Part shown: positions 17,163 to 28,233 of the stretch, piece after piece | Layout of the letters: every line of letters begins with the position of its first letter | Position numbering within the stretch: position 1 is the first letter of the stretch | NCBI RefSeq assembly: GCF_016612865.1 | Contig: NZ_JAENZZ010000001.1 | Location: 682,001 to 746,000, forward strand | Direction: 5' to 3' | Length of the DNA stretch: 64,000 bases | From: Blastococcus sp. TML/M2B | GTDB taxonomy: Bacteria > Actinomycetota > Actinomycetes > Mycobacteriales > Geodermatophilaceae | Position numbers and translations under genes: made by a program | The notes under the pieces: generated by a model | Database searches by the model: none | The model's input: the letters and a program-made list of their open reading frames with translations, nothing else | Told to the model about the DNA's origin: nothing

Positions 17163-17291
17163 CGCCCAGCCGCGCGTAGAGCCCCAGCGCGGGCTCGTTG
17201 CCGTCGCCGACCTGGAGCAGGCAGGAGTGCGCGCCCCGCTCCCGCCCGGCGGTGGCCAGAGCGGCCACGTCGACCACGCGCGACATCCTGC
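17116..17291 (-). pseudogene. Remnant of a GNAT acetyltransferase (C-terminal part only)
   Basis: On the minus strand the frame ending at TGA 17116-17118 encodes about 55 residues that read like the last third of a GNAT protein: [46 protein letters not shown]. The pattern RG...LQV..GNEPALGLYARLGF.EHHRYHYR is the acetyl-CoA-binding and final helix/strand region. Upstream of about 17291 the similarity stops, and the frame runs into the ferredoxin promoter region. No complete gene remains; I see this as a decayed or truncated GNAT. Right boundary approximate. Confidence 0.6.
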
Positions 17292-17435
17292 GACGGCGCC
17301 CGGGAACTCCCTCTGCGGGGTGACCACGCAGGCAAGGGCACCCTTCCCGGCCAACCGGGTGCGAGAGGGTGATACTAATTCTGCCGATCGACCGTCCAGC
17401 GGTCGTAGCCCGCACCGCCCCCGGGAGGAACCACC

Positions 17436-17762
17436 GTGACCTACGTCATCACACAGGCCTGCGTCGACGTCCTCGACAAGGCGTGCATCGACGAGTGCCC
17501 GGTGGACTGCATCTACGAGGGCGAACGGATGCTCTACATCCACCCCGACGAGTGCGTCGACTGCGGTGCGTGCGAGCCGGTCTGCCCGGTCGAGGCCATC
17601 TACTACGAGGACGACGTCCCGGACAAGTGGAAGGACTTCTACAACGCCAACGTGGAGTTCTTCTCCGACCTGGGCAGCCCCGGCGGCGCCGCCAAGACCG
17701 GGAAGATCCACAAGGACCACCCGCTGGTCGCGGCGCTCCCGCCCCAGGGCGAAGGGCACTGA
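17436..17762 (+). CDS. fdxA: Seven-iron ferredoxin (FdxA/FdxC type)
   Basis: 108 aa, start GTG 17436 with GGAGGAACCACC upstream. Cys pattern of a [3Fe-4S][4Fe-4S] ferredoxin: CVDVLDKACIDECPVDC at the N-terminus and CVDCGACEPVCPVEA at residues 38-52, followed by the usual C-terminal WKDFYNANVEFFSDLGSPGGAAKTG tail. Soluble low-potential electron carrier. In actinobacteria it is regularly followed by the dapC-type aminotransferase, as here. GATACTAAT near 17371 in the upstream gap may belong to its promoter; no clear -35. Confidence 0.95.
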   Translation: MTYVITQACVDVLDKACIDECPVDCIYEGERMLYIHPDECVDCGACEPVCPVEAIYYEDDVPDKWKDFYNANVEFFSDLGSPGGAAKTGKIHKDHPLVAALPPQGEGH

Positions 17763-18871
17763 CCGCCCCCGGGGGTCCGCGCGTCCTCCCGGACTTCCCG
17801 TGGGACGCGCTGGAGCCGGCCCGTGCGCGGGCCGCGCAGCACCCGGGCGGCGTCGTCGACCTCTCGATCGGCACGCCGGTCGACGCGACCCCGGCGCTGC
17901 TCGGCCAGGCGCTGGCCGCGGCCGGGAACGCCCCGGGCTACCCGGCCGCGCTGGGCACCGCCGCGCTGCGCACCGCGGCGGCCGGCTGGCTGAGCCGCCG
18001 GCTCGGCGTCACGGTCGCGGACCCGCTGGGTGCCGACCCGTCGGTCATCCCGACGGTCGGCTCCAAGGAGCTCGTCGCGCTGCTGCCGACGCTGCTGGGC
18101 CTCTCCGGCCGCGGCACGGTGCTGATCCCCTCGGTCGCCTACCCGACCTACGAGGTGGGCGCGGTGGTCGCCGGGCTCGACGTCCGGCGCGCCGACACCC
18201 CGCCCGCGGACGCCGACGGCGTCGTGCTGGTCTGGCTGAACTCCCCCGGCAACCCGCACGGCCGCGTGCTGGACGACGACGAGCTGCGCGCCTGGATCGA
18301 CTGGGGCCGGACGCACGGCGTGCCGATCGCCTCGGACGAGTGCTACGTGACCCTCGGCTGGGACGTCGAGCCGCGCTCGCTGCTGCACCCCGCCGTCGCG
18401 GGGGAGGACCACCGCGGCCTGCTCGCCGTCCACTCCTTGTCCAAGCAGTCCAGCGCGGCGGGCTACCGCGGCGGCCTGCTCTCCGGCGACCCGGCGCTGG
18501 TCCGCCGCGTCTGGGAGGTCCGCCGGCACCTGGGGCTGCTCGTGCCGACGCCGGTCCAGGCCGCGATGACCGCCGCCCTGGCCGACGACGCGCACGTCGA
18601 CGCCCAGCGCGAGCGCTACCGCGGCCGCCGCGACCGGCTCGCCGCCGCGGTCCGGGCTGCCGGGCTGCGGATCGACCACTCCGCCGCCGGGCTGTACCTG
18701 TGGGTCACCCGCGACGAGGACTGCTGGGCCACCATCGACTGGCTCGCGGGCCTGGGCATCGTGGCCGCGCCGGGCGCGTTCTACGGACCCTCGGGGGAGC
18801 GGCACGTGCGCATGGCGCTCACCGCCACCGACGAGCGCATCGACACCGCCGTGGAGCGCCTGTCCGGCTGA
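17759..18871 (+). CDS. dapC: Succinyldiaminopimelate transaminase (DapC type), CTG start
   Basis: 370 aa PLP aminotransferase of class I/II for the succinylase branch of lysine/meso-DAP synthesis. Motifs: PDFPWDALEP opening, DLSIGTPVD, WLNSPGNPHGRV (pyridoxal contact), ASDECY and SLSKQSSAAGYRGG with the Schiff-base Lys at about 229. The reading frame has normal family sequence back to a CTG at 17759-17761 that overlaps the ferredoxin stop (CTGA). No ATG, GTG or TTG occurs in frame for about the first 118 codons, so CTG is the likely start. dapD and dapE are 4-5 kb downstream. Confidence 0.9.
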   Translation: MTAPGGPRVLPDFPWDALEPARARAAQHPGGVVDLSIGTPVDATPALLGQALAAAGNAPGYPAALGTAALRTAAAGWLSRRLGVTVADPLGADPSVIPTVGSKELVALLPTLLGLSGRGTVLIPSVAYPTYEVGAVVAGLDVRRADTPPADADGVVLVWLNSPGNPHGRVLDDDELRAWIDWGRTHGVPIASDECYVTLGWDVEPRSLLHPAVAGEDHRGLLAVHSLSKQSSAAGYRGGLLSGDPALVRRVWEVRRHLGLLVPTPVQAAMTAALADDAHVDAQRERYRGRRDRLAAAVRAAGLRIDHSAAGLYLWVTRDEDCWATIDWLAGLGIVAAPGAFYGPSGERHVRMALTATDERIDTAVERLSG

Positions 18872-18926
18872 GGCCGGGGCCCGAAGTCGCCTGACGACGT
18901 CGGTGCGGCGTGGCAGCATCCCGCGG

Positions 18927-21296
<2,370 letters not shown>

Positions 21297-21352
21297 CCGG
21301 GCGGCGGGCCGGTGGCCTTCCGCGGGCCCCGGCGCGGCCCTACCGTCCCGCC

Positions 21353-21937
21353 ATGAGCTGGATCGCGGACGCCGACGAGGCCGCCTCCACCGAGGCGGCG
21401 GAGGCCTTCGACCGGGACCGGGCGACCCTCGGGTACGTCGCGAACTACACCCGGCTGCTCGCCCGGCGCCCCGCCGTCTACGAGGCGTGGCGCGCGCTGA
21501 ACGCCGCGGTCAAGGCGTCGATGGACCCGCGCCGCTACGAGCTGGCCACCCTGGCCGCGGCCCGGCAGCTGCGGTCGAGCTACTGCTCGCTCGCCCACGG
21601 CGGGGTGCTGGTCGACCGGTTCGGCGCGGAGCCCGAGGTGCGCGCGATCAGCGGCGGTGAGCTCGCCGCCCTCGGCCCGGTCGACGCCGCCGTCGTCCGG
21701 GTGGCCGCGAAGGTCGCCGCCGGTGCCGCCGCGATGACGCCGGAGGACCTGGCCGAGCTGCGCACCCTCGGCCTGGACGACGACGAGATCCTCGACGTCG
21801 TCCTCGCCGCGGCGGCGCGGTGCTTCTTCAGCAGCGTGCTGGACGCCACCGGCACCGAGCCGGACGCGCAGTACCGGTCGATGGACGCGGGACTGCGTGC
21901 GGGCCTGACGGTCGGCCGGCCGATCGCGGAGGCCTGA
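21353..21937 (+). CDS. Carboxymuconolactone decarboxylase/AhpD-fold protein
   Basis: 194 aa, ATG 21353. All-helical AhpD-like fold: YVANYTRLLARRPAVYEAWRALNAAVKASMDPRRYELATLAAARQLRSSYCSLAHGGVL. The redox motif of true AhpD is CxxCxxxH; here it is S-S-Y-C-S-L-A-H (about residues 75-82), with only the second Cys plus the His. It probably belongs to the 'peroxidase-related' branch but should not form the usual intramolecular disulfide. Follows the UvrA paralogue by 56 bases. Substrate unknown. Confidence 0.8.
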   Translation: MSWIADADEAASTEAAEAFDRDRATLGYVANYTRLLARRPAVYEAWRALNAAVKASMDPRRYELATLAAARQLRSSYCSLAHGGVLVDRFGAEPEVRAISGGELAALGPVDAAVVRVAAKVAAGAAAMTPEDLAELRTLGLDDDEILDVVLAAAARCFFSSVLDATGTEPDAQYRSMDAGLRAGLTVGRPIAEA

Positions 21938-21941
21938 GGCC

Positions 21942-22591
21942 TCAGACGCAGCCGAGGGCGTCCGCGCTCAGCGCGGCGGTCAGCTCCTGGGCCCCAGGGG
22001 TTCGTGCTTCTGGTAGGCCTCCGGGAAGCCGGAGCGCTGCACCGCCTGGGCCACGTCGGTGAGCCGGCCGGTCTCCCAGCCGGGGACGGTCACCAGCCAG
22101 TCGTAGAACTTCCCCGCGGCGTAGACCGGGTCCTGAACCTGTTCGGGGGTGCCCCAGCCCTGCGAGGGGCGCTGCTGGAACAGGCCGAGGGAGTCGCGGT
22201 CGCCGTAGTCCAGGTTGCGCAGGGTCGACTCCTGCATCGCCGTCGCGAGGGCGATGACGATCGCCCGGTCGGGCAGGCCGCGCTCCCGGCCCACGCGGGC
22301 GATCGTCGCCGCGTTCTGCGCCTGGTCGGGGGAGAGCTGGACGGTCCCGGTCCCGATCGGACCCTCGACGGTGCACGTGACCGCCGGCGGGACGTCGTCC
22401 GCCGAGCGCACCCAGGCGACACCGACGACCACCAGCACCGCGACGACGACCAGCGGCCACCAGTTGTCCGAGCCGCTCCGCTTCCGGCGTGCCGGGCCGC
22501 GCCGCTTCGCACTCCGGCGGGCGGGGCGCCGGCGGGCCGGCGCGCCGGCCCGGACCGCGGTCGTGCGGGCCGGCGTGGAGGTGGAGCTCAT
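21942..22591 (-). pseudogene. Membrane-anchored transglycosylase-like protein, 3' frameshift
   Basis: ATG 22591. N-terminal Arg-rich cytoplasmic segment, one transmembrane helix (WWPLVVVAVLVVVGVAWV, about residues 46-63), then an extracytoplasmic lysozyme-like domain: ATIARVGRERGLPDRAIVIALATAMQEST with the probable catalytic Glu in MQES, then SLGLFQQRPSQGWGT. After YQKHEP the frame shifts near 21992: as read it stops at 21980, while the other frame gives GAQELTAALSADALGC, a normal family ending. Length 650 is 3n+2, so one base is missing or two are extra. Probably a sequence error. Likely role in cell-wall turnover, by family only. Confidence 0.75.
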
Positions 22592-22655
22592 CGGGAGGAA
22601 CTCTAGGTCGGCTCCCTGACCGTTCCCTGGACGACCGGGGGTGACGGCGGCCGCA

Positions 22656-23630
22656 CTAGTTCTGGTGCAGCTCCGCGTTGAGCGCGCCCCACGCGCGGTC
22701 CTTGCGGTCGACGACCTCGAGCGCGCCGCTGACGCTGTTGCGGCGGAACAGCAGCCCGTCGCGGCCGGAGACCTCGCGGGCCTTGACCACCGAGCCGTCG
22801 GGCAGCGTCACGCGCGAGCCGCCGGTCACGTAGCAACCGGCCTCGACGATGCAGTCGTCGCCGAGCGAGATGCCGATGCCGGCGTTGGCCCCCAGCAGGC
22901 ACCCGGTGCCGATCGAGATGACCTCGGTGCCGCCGCCGGAGAGCGTGCCCATGATCGAGGCGCCGCCGCCGATGTCGCTGTCCGCACCGACGACGACGCC
23001 CTGGCTGATCCGGCCCTCGACCATGGACGGGCCCAGCGTGCCGGCGTTGAAGTTGACGAAGCCCTCGTGCATGACCGTCGTCCCCTCGGCCAGGTGGGCG
23101 CCCAGGCGCACCCGGTCTGCGTCGGCGATGCGGACGCCGGAGGGGATGACGTAGTCGACCATCCGCGGGAACTTGTCCACGCCGAAGACGGTCACGTGGC
23201 CCACGGCCGCACGCAGCCGGTGCGCGTTGAACCCGGCCGCCTCGACCGGTCCGGCACTGGTCCAGGCCACGTTGGTGAGCAGACCGAAGACGCCGGTCAT
23301 GTTCGCGCTGTTGGGCCGGATGAGGCGGTGGGAGAGCAGGTGCAGCCGCAGCCACACGTCGTGGGTGTCCACCGGCGGGGCGGCCAGGTCGGGGATGACG
23401 GTCCGGACGGCGATGACCTCCACGCCGCGCGCCTCGTCGCTGCGCACCAGGCCGCCGTAGTCGGGGCCGAGCTCGCCGGAGAGGTCGAGGGCGCCGATGC
23501 GGGTGGTGCCCGCGGCCGCCCCGTCGGGCGCGCCGAGCCGGGGCTCCGGGTACCAGGTGTCCAGGACCGTGCCCTCGCGGGTCACGGTGGCGAGGCCGGC
23601 AGCGGAAGCGGAGACGGGCGCAGCGGTCAC
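22656..23630 (-). CDS. dapD: 2,3,4,5-tetrahydropyridine-2,6-dicarboxylate N-succinyltransferase
   Basis: 324 aa, start GTG 23630. Actinobacterial DapD (about 317 aa in mycobacteria), a left-handed beta-helix acyltransferase that succinylates the tetrahydrodipicolinate intermediate of DAP/lysine synthesis. Landmarks: [69 protein letters not shown] (hexapeptide coils) and [24 protein letters not shown]. Divergent from dapE with 52 bases between starts, so they probably share a control region. Confidence 0.95.
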   Translation of the reverse strand: MTAAPVSASAAGLATVTREGTVLDTWYPEPRLGAPDGAAAGTTRIGALDLSGELGPDYGGLVRSDEARGVEVIAVRTVIPDLAAPPVDTHDVWLRLHLLSHRLIRPNSANMTGVFGLLTNVAWTSAGPVEAAGFNAHRLRAAVGHVTVFGVDKFPRMVDYVIPSGVRIADADRVRLGAHLAEGTTVMHEGFVNFNAGTLGPSMVEGRISQGVVVGADSDIGGGASIMGTLSGGGTEVISIGTGCLLGANAGIGISLGDDCIVEAGCYVTGGSRVTLPDGSVVKAREVSGRDGLLFRRNSVSGALEVVDRKDRAWGALNAELHQN

Positions 23631-23682
23631 GGGTGAGACGCTACCGAGCCGGAGGCCGGCGCCGCCCCCTAGGCTCGGCGGC

Positions 23683-24785
23683 GTGAGCGACCTCCCACCG
23701 CTGGACCTCTCCGCCGACGTCCTCACCCTCACCCGCGCGCTGGTCGACGTCCCGTCCGTCTCGGGGGACGAGCAGGCGCTGACCGACCTCGTCGAGGCGG
23801 CCCTGCGCGGCCTCGGCGGGCTGGAGGTGGAGCGGATCGGCAACAACGTGCTGGCCCGCACCAACCTCGGCCGGCCGACCCGGGTGGTGCTGGCCGGCCA
23901 CCTGGACACCGTGCCGATCGCGGACAACGTGCCCAGCCGGATCGAGGGCGACCGGCTGTACGGCTGCGGCACCAGCGACATGAAGTCCGGTGACGCGGTG
24001 ATGCTGCGGCTGGCCGGCCGGTTCGGCGTCCCCGGTGCCGAGCCGGCGCACGACCTGACCTTCGCCTTCTACGACAACGAGGAGGTCGAGGCGGTCAAGA
24101 ACGGCCTCGGCCGGGTGGCCCGCGAGCGCCGCGGCTGGCTCTACGGCGACCTCGCCATCCTGCTCGAGCCGACCGACGGCGAGATCGAGGCCGGCTGCCA
24201 GGGCACGCTGCGCGCCCGGATCGCCGCGAAGGGCCGGCGCGCGCACAGCGCCCGCAGCTGGCTGGGGGAGAACGCCGTCCACGCCCTGGCCGGGCCGCTG
24301 GCGACCCTCGCGGCGTACACCGCCCGGGAGGTCGAGATCGACGGCTGCACCTACCGCGAGGGGCTCAACGCCGTCGGCATCTCCGGCGGGGTCGCCGGCA
24401 ACGTGATCCCCGACCAGGCCGCCCTGCTGGTCAACTTCCGCTACGCGCCCGACCGGGACGAGGACGCCGCCGAGGCGCACGTCCGGGAGGTGTTCGCCGA
24501 GGCGCTGGCCGGCGGCGCCACGCTGGAGTTCGTCGACCACTCCGGTGGTGCCCTGCCGGGCCTCACCGAGCCCGCCGCGGCCGCCTTCATCGCGGCCGTG
24601 GGCCGGCCGGCGCGGGCGAAGCTCGGTTGGACCGACGTCGCCCGCTTCGCCGCCTTCGGCATCCCCGCGATCAACTACGGCCCGGGCGATCCGCAGTTGG
24701 CCCACACCCGCGAGGAGCACGTCGTCATCGACCGGCTGCAGCCGGCCGAGGACGCGCTCGTCGCCTACCTCTCCGGGAGCGCCGC

Positions 24786-24789
<4 letters not shown>
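23683..24789 (+). CDS. dapE: Succinyl-diaminopimelate desuccinylase
   Basis: 368 aa, start GTG 23683. M20 zinc peptidase family; removes succinate to release LL-DAP. Motifs: [23 protein letters not shown] with the first zinc His, [10 protein letters not shown] with the bridging Asp, YDNEEV with the catalytic Glu, [18 protein letters not shown], and the C-terminal [14 protein letters not shown] with the last zinc His. [22 protein letters not shown] is also typical. Its stop overlaps the next gene start (GTGA). Confidence 0.95.
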
Positions 24790-25635
<846 letters not shown>

Positions 25636-25636
25636 C

Positions 25637-25987
25637 GTGCTGGAGTTCGTGGTCTTCGGCGTCGGGGTGGTCGTGGTGGCGGCGCTGCTGTTCCTCGGCG
25701 CCTCGGTGCTCCTGGGCCGGGGCGAGAGCGCGCCGCCCGCCGAGCCGGACCGCTCGCCCGTGGAGCTGCCGGTCGGCCGGCCGGTGGACGGTGACGACGT
25801 GCGCGCGGTGCGGATGACCGTGGCCGTGCGCGGCTACCGGATGACCGAGGTCGACTGGTTGCTCGAGCAGCTGGCCCGGACGCTGGACGAGCGCGACGCC
25901 GAGCTCGCCGCCCTGCGCGCGCAGCTCGCCGAGCAGCCCGCGCGCCAGACCGCTGCGGCGGCCCCCGAGGAGGAGCGCGATGCCTGA
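25637..25987 (+). CDS. Small DivIVA-domain membrane protein
   Basis: 116 aa, start GTG 25637. One N-terminal transmembrane helix (FVVFGVGVVVVAALLFLGASVLL, residues 4-26), an acidic Pro-rich linker, then a DivIVA-type segment VRAVRMTVAVRGYRMTEVDWLLEQLARTLDERDAELAALRAQLAEQ with a short coiled coil. Corresponds by position to Rv1209 of M. tuberculosis (from memory). Probable role at the membrane in division or polar growth; inferred. Its end overlaps the SRPBCC start by eight bases. Confidence 0.82.
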   Translation: MLEFVVFGVGVVVVAALLFLGASVLLGRGESAPPAEPDRSPVELPVGRPVDGDDVRAVRMTVAVRGYRMTEVDWLLEQLARTLDERDAELAALRAQLAEQPARQTAAAAPEEERDA

Positions 25988-26459
25988 GCTGGTGGAACGG
26001 ATCGACGTCGAGGCGTCCCCGGAGCGGGTGTGGGCGGTGCTCACCGACTGGGTCGGGCAGGGCGAGTGGATGGTCGCCACCGACGTCGAGACCGTCGGCG
26101 GCCCGGCGCAGGGCGTCGGCGGGCGGCTCGCGGCCCGCACGGGGCTGCCGCTGCCCGGCGGTAGGCACCTCGGGCTGCTGGACACCATGGTGATCACGAA
26201 GTGGGACCCGCCGCGCCTGGTCGAGGTGCAGCACACCGGCCGGGTCATCCGCGGCCCGGGGATCTTCGAGATCGAGCCGCGCGGCGAGCACGCCACCTTC
26301 GTCTGGACCGAGCGCTTCTACCTGCCGTGGGGCTGGTTCGGGGTGGTCCTGACGCCCGGCTGGTACGCCGTCCGGCCGTTCGTGCGCTGGGGCGTGCGCC
26401 GGTCGCTGCGCCGGTTCGCCGCGGTCGCCGCGCGGGCGGGGGGAGCGCCCGCCCGGTGA
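25980..26459 (+). CDS. SRPBCC family protein
   Basis: 159 aa, ATG 25980. Helix-grip fold typical of polyketide cyclase/dehydrase-like proteins: MPELVERIDVEASPERVWAVLTDW at the start, then ITKWDPPRLVEVQHTGRVIRGPGIFEIEP and a long C-terminal helix region WYAVRPFVRWGVRRSLRRFA. Binds a hydrophobic ligand in characterised relatives; ligand unknown here. Overlaps both neighbours, so it is part of a tightly packed transcript with the DivIVA-like and EamA genes. Confidence 0.85.
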   Translation: MPELVERIDVEASPERVWAVLTDWVGQGEWMVATDVETVGGPAQGVGGRLAARTGLPLPGGRHLGLLDTMVITKWDPPRLVEVQHTGRVIRGPGIFEIEPRGEHATFVWTERFYLPWGWFGVVLTPGWYAVRPFVRWGVRRSLRRFAAVAARAGGAPAR

Positions 26460-27367
26460 GCCGCCGGGGGTGGGCGCTGTTCGTGGCCCTGTCGGTCATC
26501 TGGGGCATGCCGTACCTGCTGATCAAGGTGGCCGTCGACGAGGTGCCGCCGGTGGTCGTCGTCTTCGTGCGCTGCGCGATCGGGGCGGCCCTGCTGCTGC
26601 CGTGGGCCCTGCACCGCGGCGGGCTCGGGGCGGCGCTGCGCCAGTGGCGCTGGCTGCTGGTCTTCACCGTGCTGGAGATGACCGCGCCGTGGCTGCTGCT
26701 CGCCTACGCCGAGCAGTCGCTGTCCAGCTCGCTGACCGGGCTGCTGGTGGCCGCGGTGCCGTTCGTCGCCGCGCTGGCCGGCCGGCTCGCCGGTGAGGAG
26801 GAGCGGCTCACGCCGGTGCGGATGGCGGGCATGGGGCTCGGTGTCGTCGGCATCGCCGCGCTGCTCGGGCTGGACCTGGAGGGCGCGCAGTGGCTGCCCG
26901 TCGGCGCCGTCGCCCTGGTGGCGGTCGGCTACGCGACCGCGCCGCTGGTGATGAGCCGGCGGCTGCCCGAGGTGCCCGGCGTGGCGGCCGCGGCCCTGGC
27001 GCTGGCGGTGACCACGGTCGTCTACGCGCCGTTCGCGCTGCCGCGGCTGGGGGACGCCGTCGACGCGTCGGGGCAGGCGGTGCTGTCGCTGGCCGCGCTG
27101 GGCGTGCTGTGCACCGCGGTCGCGCTGGCGCTGTTCTTCGCCCTCATCCGGGAGGTCGGCCCGCAGCGGGCGCTGGTGATCACCTTCGTCAATCCGGCGG
27201 TCGCGGTGCTGCTCGGCGTGCTGCTGCTGCGGGAGCCGTTCACGCTCGGCATCGCGCTCGGCCTGCCGCTGGTGCTGGCCGGCTGCGTGCTGGCGACCCG
27301 GCGCAACCACCCCGTGCCGGCCACCGCCGACCTTCCCGCGGAGGCCTCCGGTGCCGGAGCCCGCTGA
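26456..27367 (+). CDS. EamA/DMT-family transporter
   Basis: 303 aa, start GTG 26456 overlapping the SRPBCC stop (GTGA). Ten hydrophobic helices in two EamA repeats: repeat 1 begins WALFVALSVIWGMPYLLIKVAVDEVPPVVVVFVRC, repeat 2 around LPVGAVALVAVGYATAPLVM. The ending PQRALVITFVNPAVAVLLGVLLLREPFTLG is typical of the family. Inner-membrane drug/metabolite exporter-type protein; substrate not predictable. Its last 17 bases overlap the start of tag. Confidence 0.9.
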   Translation: MSRRGWALFVALSVIWGMPYLLIKVAVDEVPPVVVVFVRCAIGAALLLPWALHRGGLGAALRQWRWLLVFTVLEMTAPWLLLAYAEQSLSSSLTGLLVAAVPFVAALAGRLAGEEERLTPVRMAGMGLGVVGIAALLGLDLEGAQWLPVGAVALVAVGYATAPLVMSRRLPEVPGVAAAALALAVTTVVYAPFALPRLGDAVDASGQAVLSLAALGVLCTAVALALFFALIREVGPQRALVITFVNPAVAVLLGVLLLREPFTLGIALGLPLVLAGCVLATRRNHPVPATADLPAEASGAGAR

Positions 27368-27941
27368 ACCGTCGGCACCCGCGGCTACGGTCGCCGGCGT
27401 GGAGCGCTGCGCCTGGGCCGGGTCGGCCCCCGAGTACGTCGTCTACCACGACGAGGAGTGGGGGACGCCGCTGCACGGGGACGACGCCCTGTTCGAGCGG
27501 CTCTGCCTCGAGGCGTTCCAGTCGGGCCTGTCCTGGATCACCATCCTGCGCAAGCGGCCGGCGTTCCGGTCCGCGTTCGCCGGCTTCGCGATCGACGCCG
27601 TCGCGGAGTTCGGGCCCGACGACGAGGCCCGGCTGATGGCCGACGCGGGGATCGTGCGGAACCGGGCGAAGATCGCCGCCGCCATCCGCAACGCCCGGAC
27701 CGCGCAGCAGCAGCCCGAGGGGCTCTCCGAGCTGCTCTGGTCGTTCGCCCCGACCGGCCCGCGGACCCGCCCCGCCACCGTCGACGACGTGCCCGCGACC
27801 AGCGCGGAGTCGGTCGCGATGGCCCGCGAGCTCAAGCGCCGCGGGTTCGTCTTCGTCGGCCCGACGACGGCCTACGCGCTCATGCAGGCGACCGGGATGG
27901 TCGACGATCACGTCGCCTCCTGCTTCCGCGCATCACCCTGA
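27351..27941 (+). CDS. tag: DNA-3-methyladenine glycosylase I
   Basis: 196 aa, start GTG 27351. Removes 3-methyladenine from alkylated DNA. Family signs: RCAWAGSAPEYVVYHDEEWGTPLHGDDALFERLCLEAFQSGLSWITILRKRPAFR, then RNRAKIAAAIRNA and ELKRRGFVFVGPTTAYALMQATGMVDDH. The catalytic Glu is in LCLEAFQ. The zinc site of E. coli Tag is partly seen (C and H near the N-terminus, the VDDH His and the final Cys). Position before DUF3117 matches M. tuberculosis tagA (Rv1210) to Rv1211. Confidence 0.94.
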   Translation: MPEPAEPSAPAATVAGVERCAWAGSAPEYVVYHDEEWGTPLHGDDALFERLCLEAFQSGLSWITILRKRPAFRSAFAGFAIDAVAEFGPDDEARLMADAGIVRNRAKIAAAIRNARTAQQQPEGLSELLWSFAPTGPRTRPATVDDVPATSAESVAMARELKRRGFVFVGPTTAYALMQATGMVDDHVASCFRASP

Positions 27942-28065
27942 AGGGACCTCGTGTTGGACGACGGCCCCTCATACGGGATCATTGGTCCCGGAGTTCCAGC
28001 AGCGATGGACGCCACCCCACCTCCCGCCCCGGCGGGGAGCGGTGTGGCCGGCGAAGGAGGCACGC

Positions 28066-28233
28066 ATGGCGGCCATGAAGCCGCGCACGGGTGAAGGTCC
28101 CCTCGAGGTGACCAAGGAAGGCCGCGGCCTGGTCATGCGCGTGCCGCTCGAGGGAGGCGGTCGCCTCGTGGTGGAGCTGTCGCCCGACGAGGCGGCGGCG
28201 CTGTCGGAGGCGCTCAAGGGCGCGACCAGCTGA
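28066..28233 (+). CDS. DUF3117 small protein
   Basis: 55 aa, ATG 28066 with AAGGAGG five bases upstream. Almost invariant actinobacterial protein: MAAMKPRTGEGPLEVTKEGRGLVMRVPLEGGGRLVVELS. Counterpart of Rv1211. Function not known. Its TGA overlaps a CTG that I take as the start of the aminopeptidase gene. The 124 bases upstream hold no gene; TTGGAC at 27953-27958 could be part of a promoter, weakly. Confidence 0.93.
   Translation: MAAMKPRTGEGPLEVTKEGRGLVMRVPLEGGGRLVVELSPDEAAALSEALKGATS

Noticed and set aside
17360-17380. GATACT as -10 box of the ferredoxin promoter
   Set aside because: Four of six consensus bases, but no -35 at a suitable distance. Mentioned only in the ferredoxin entry.
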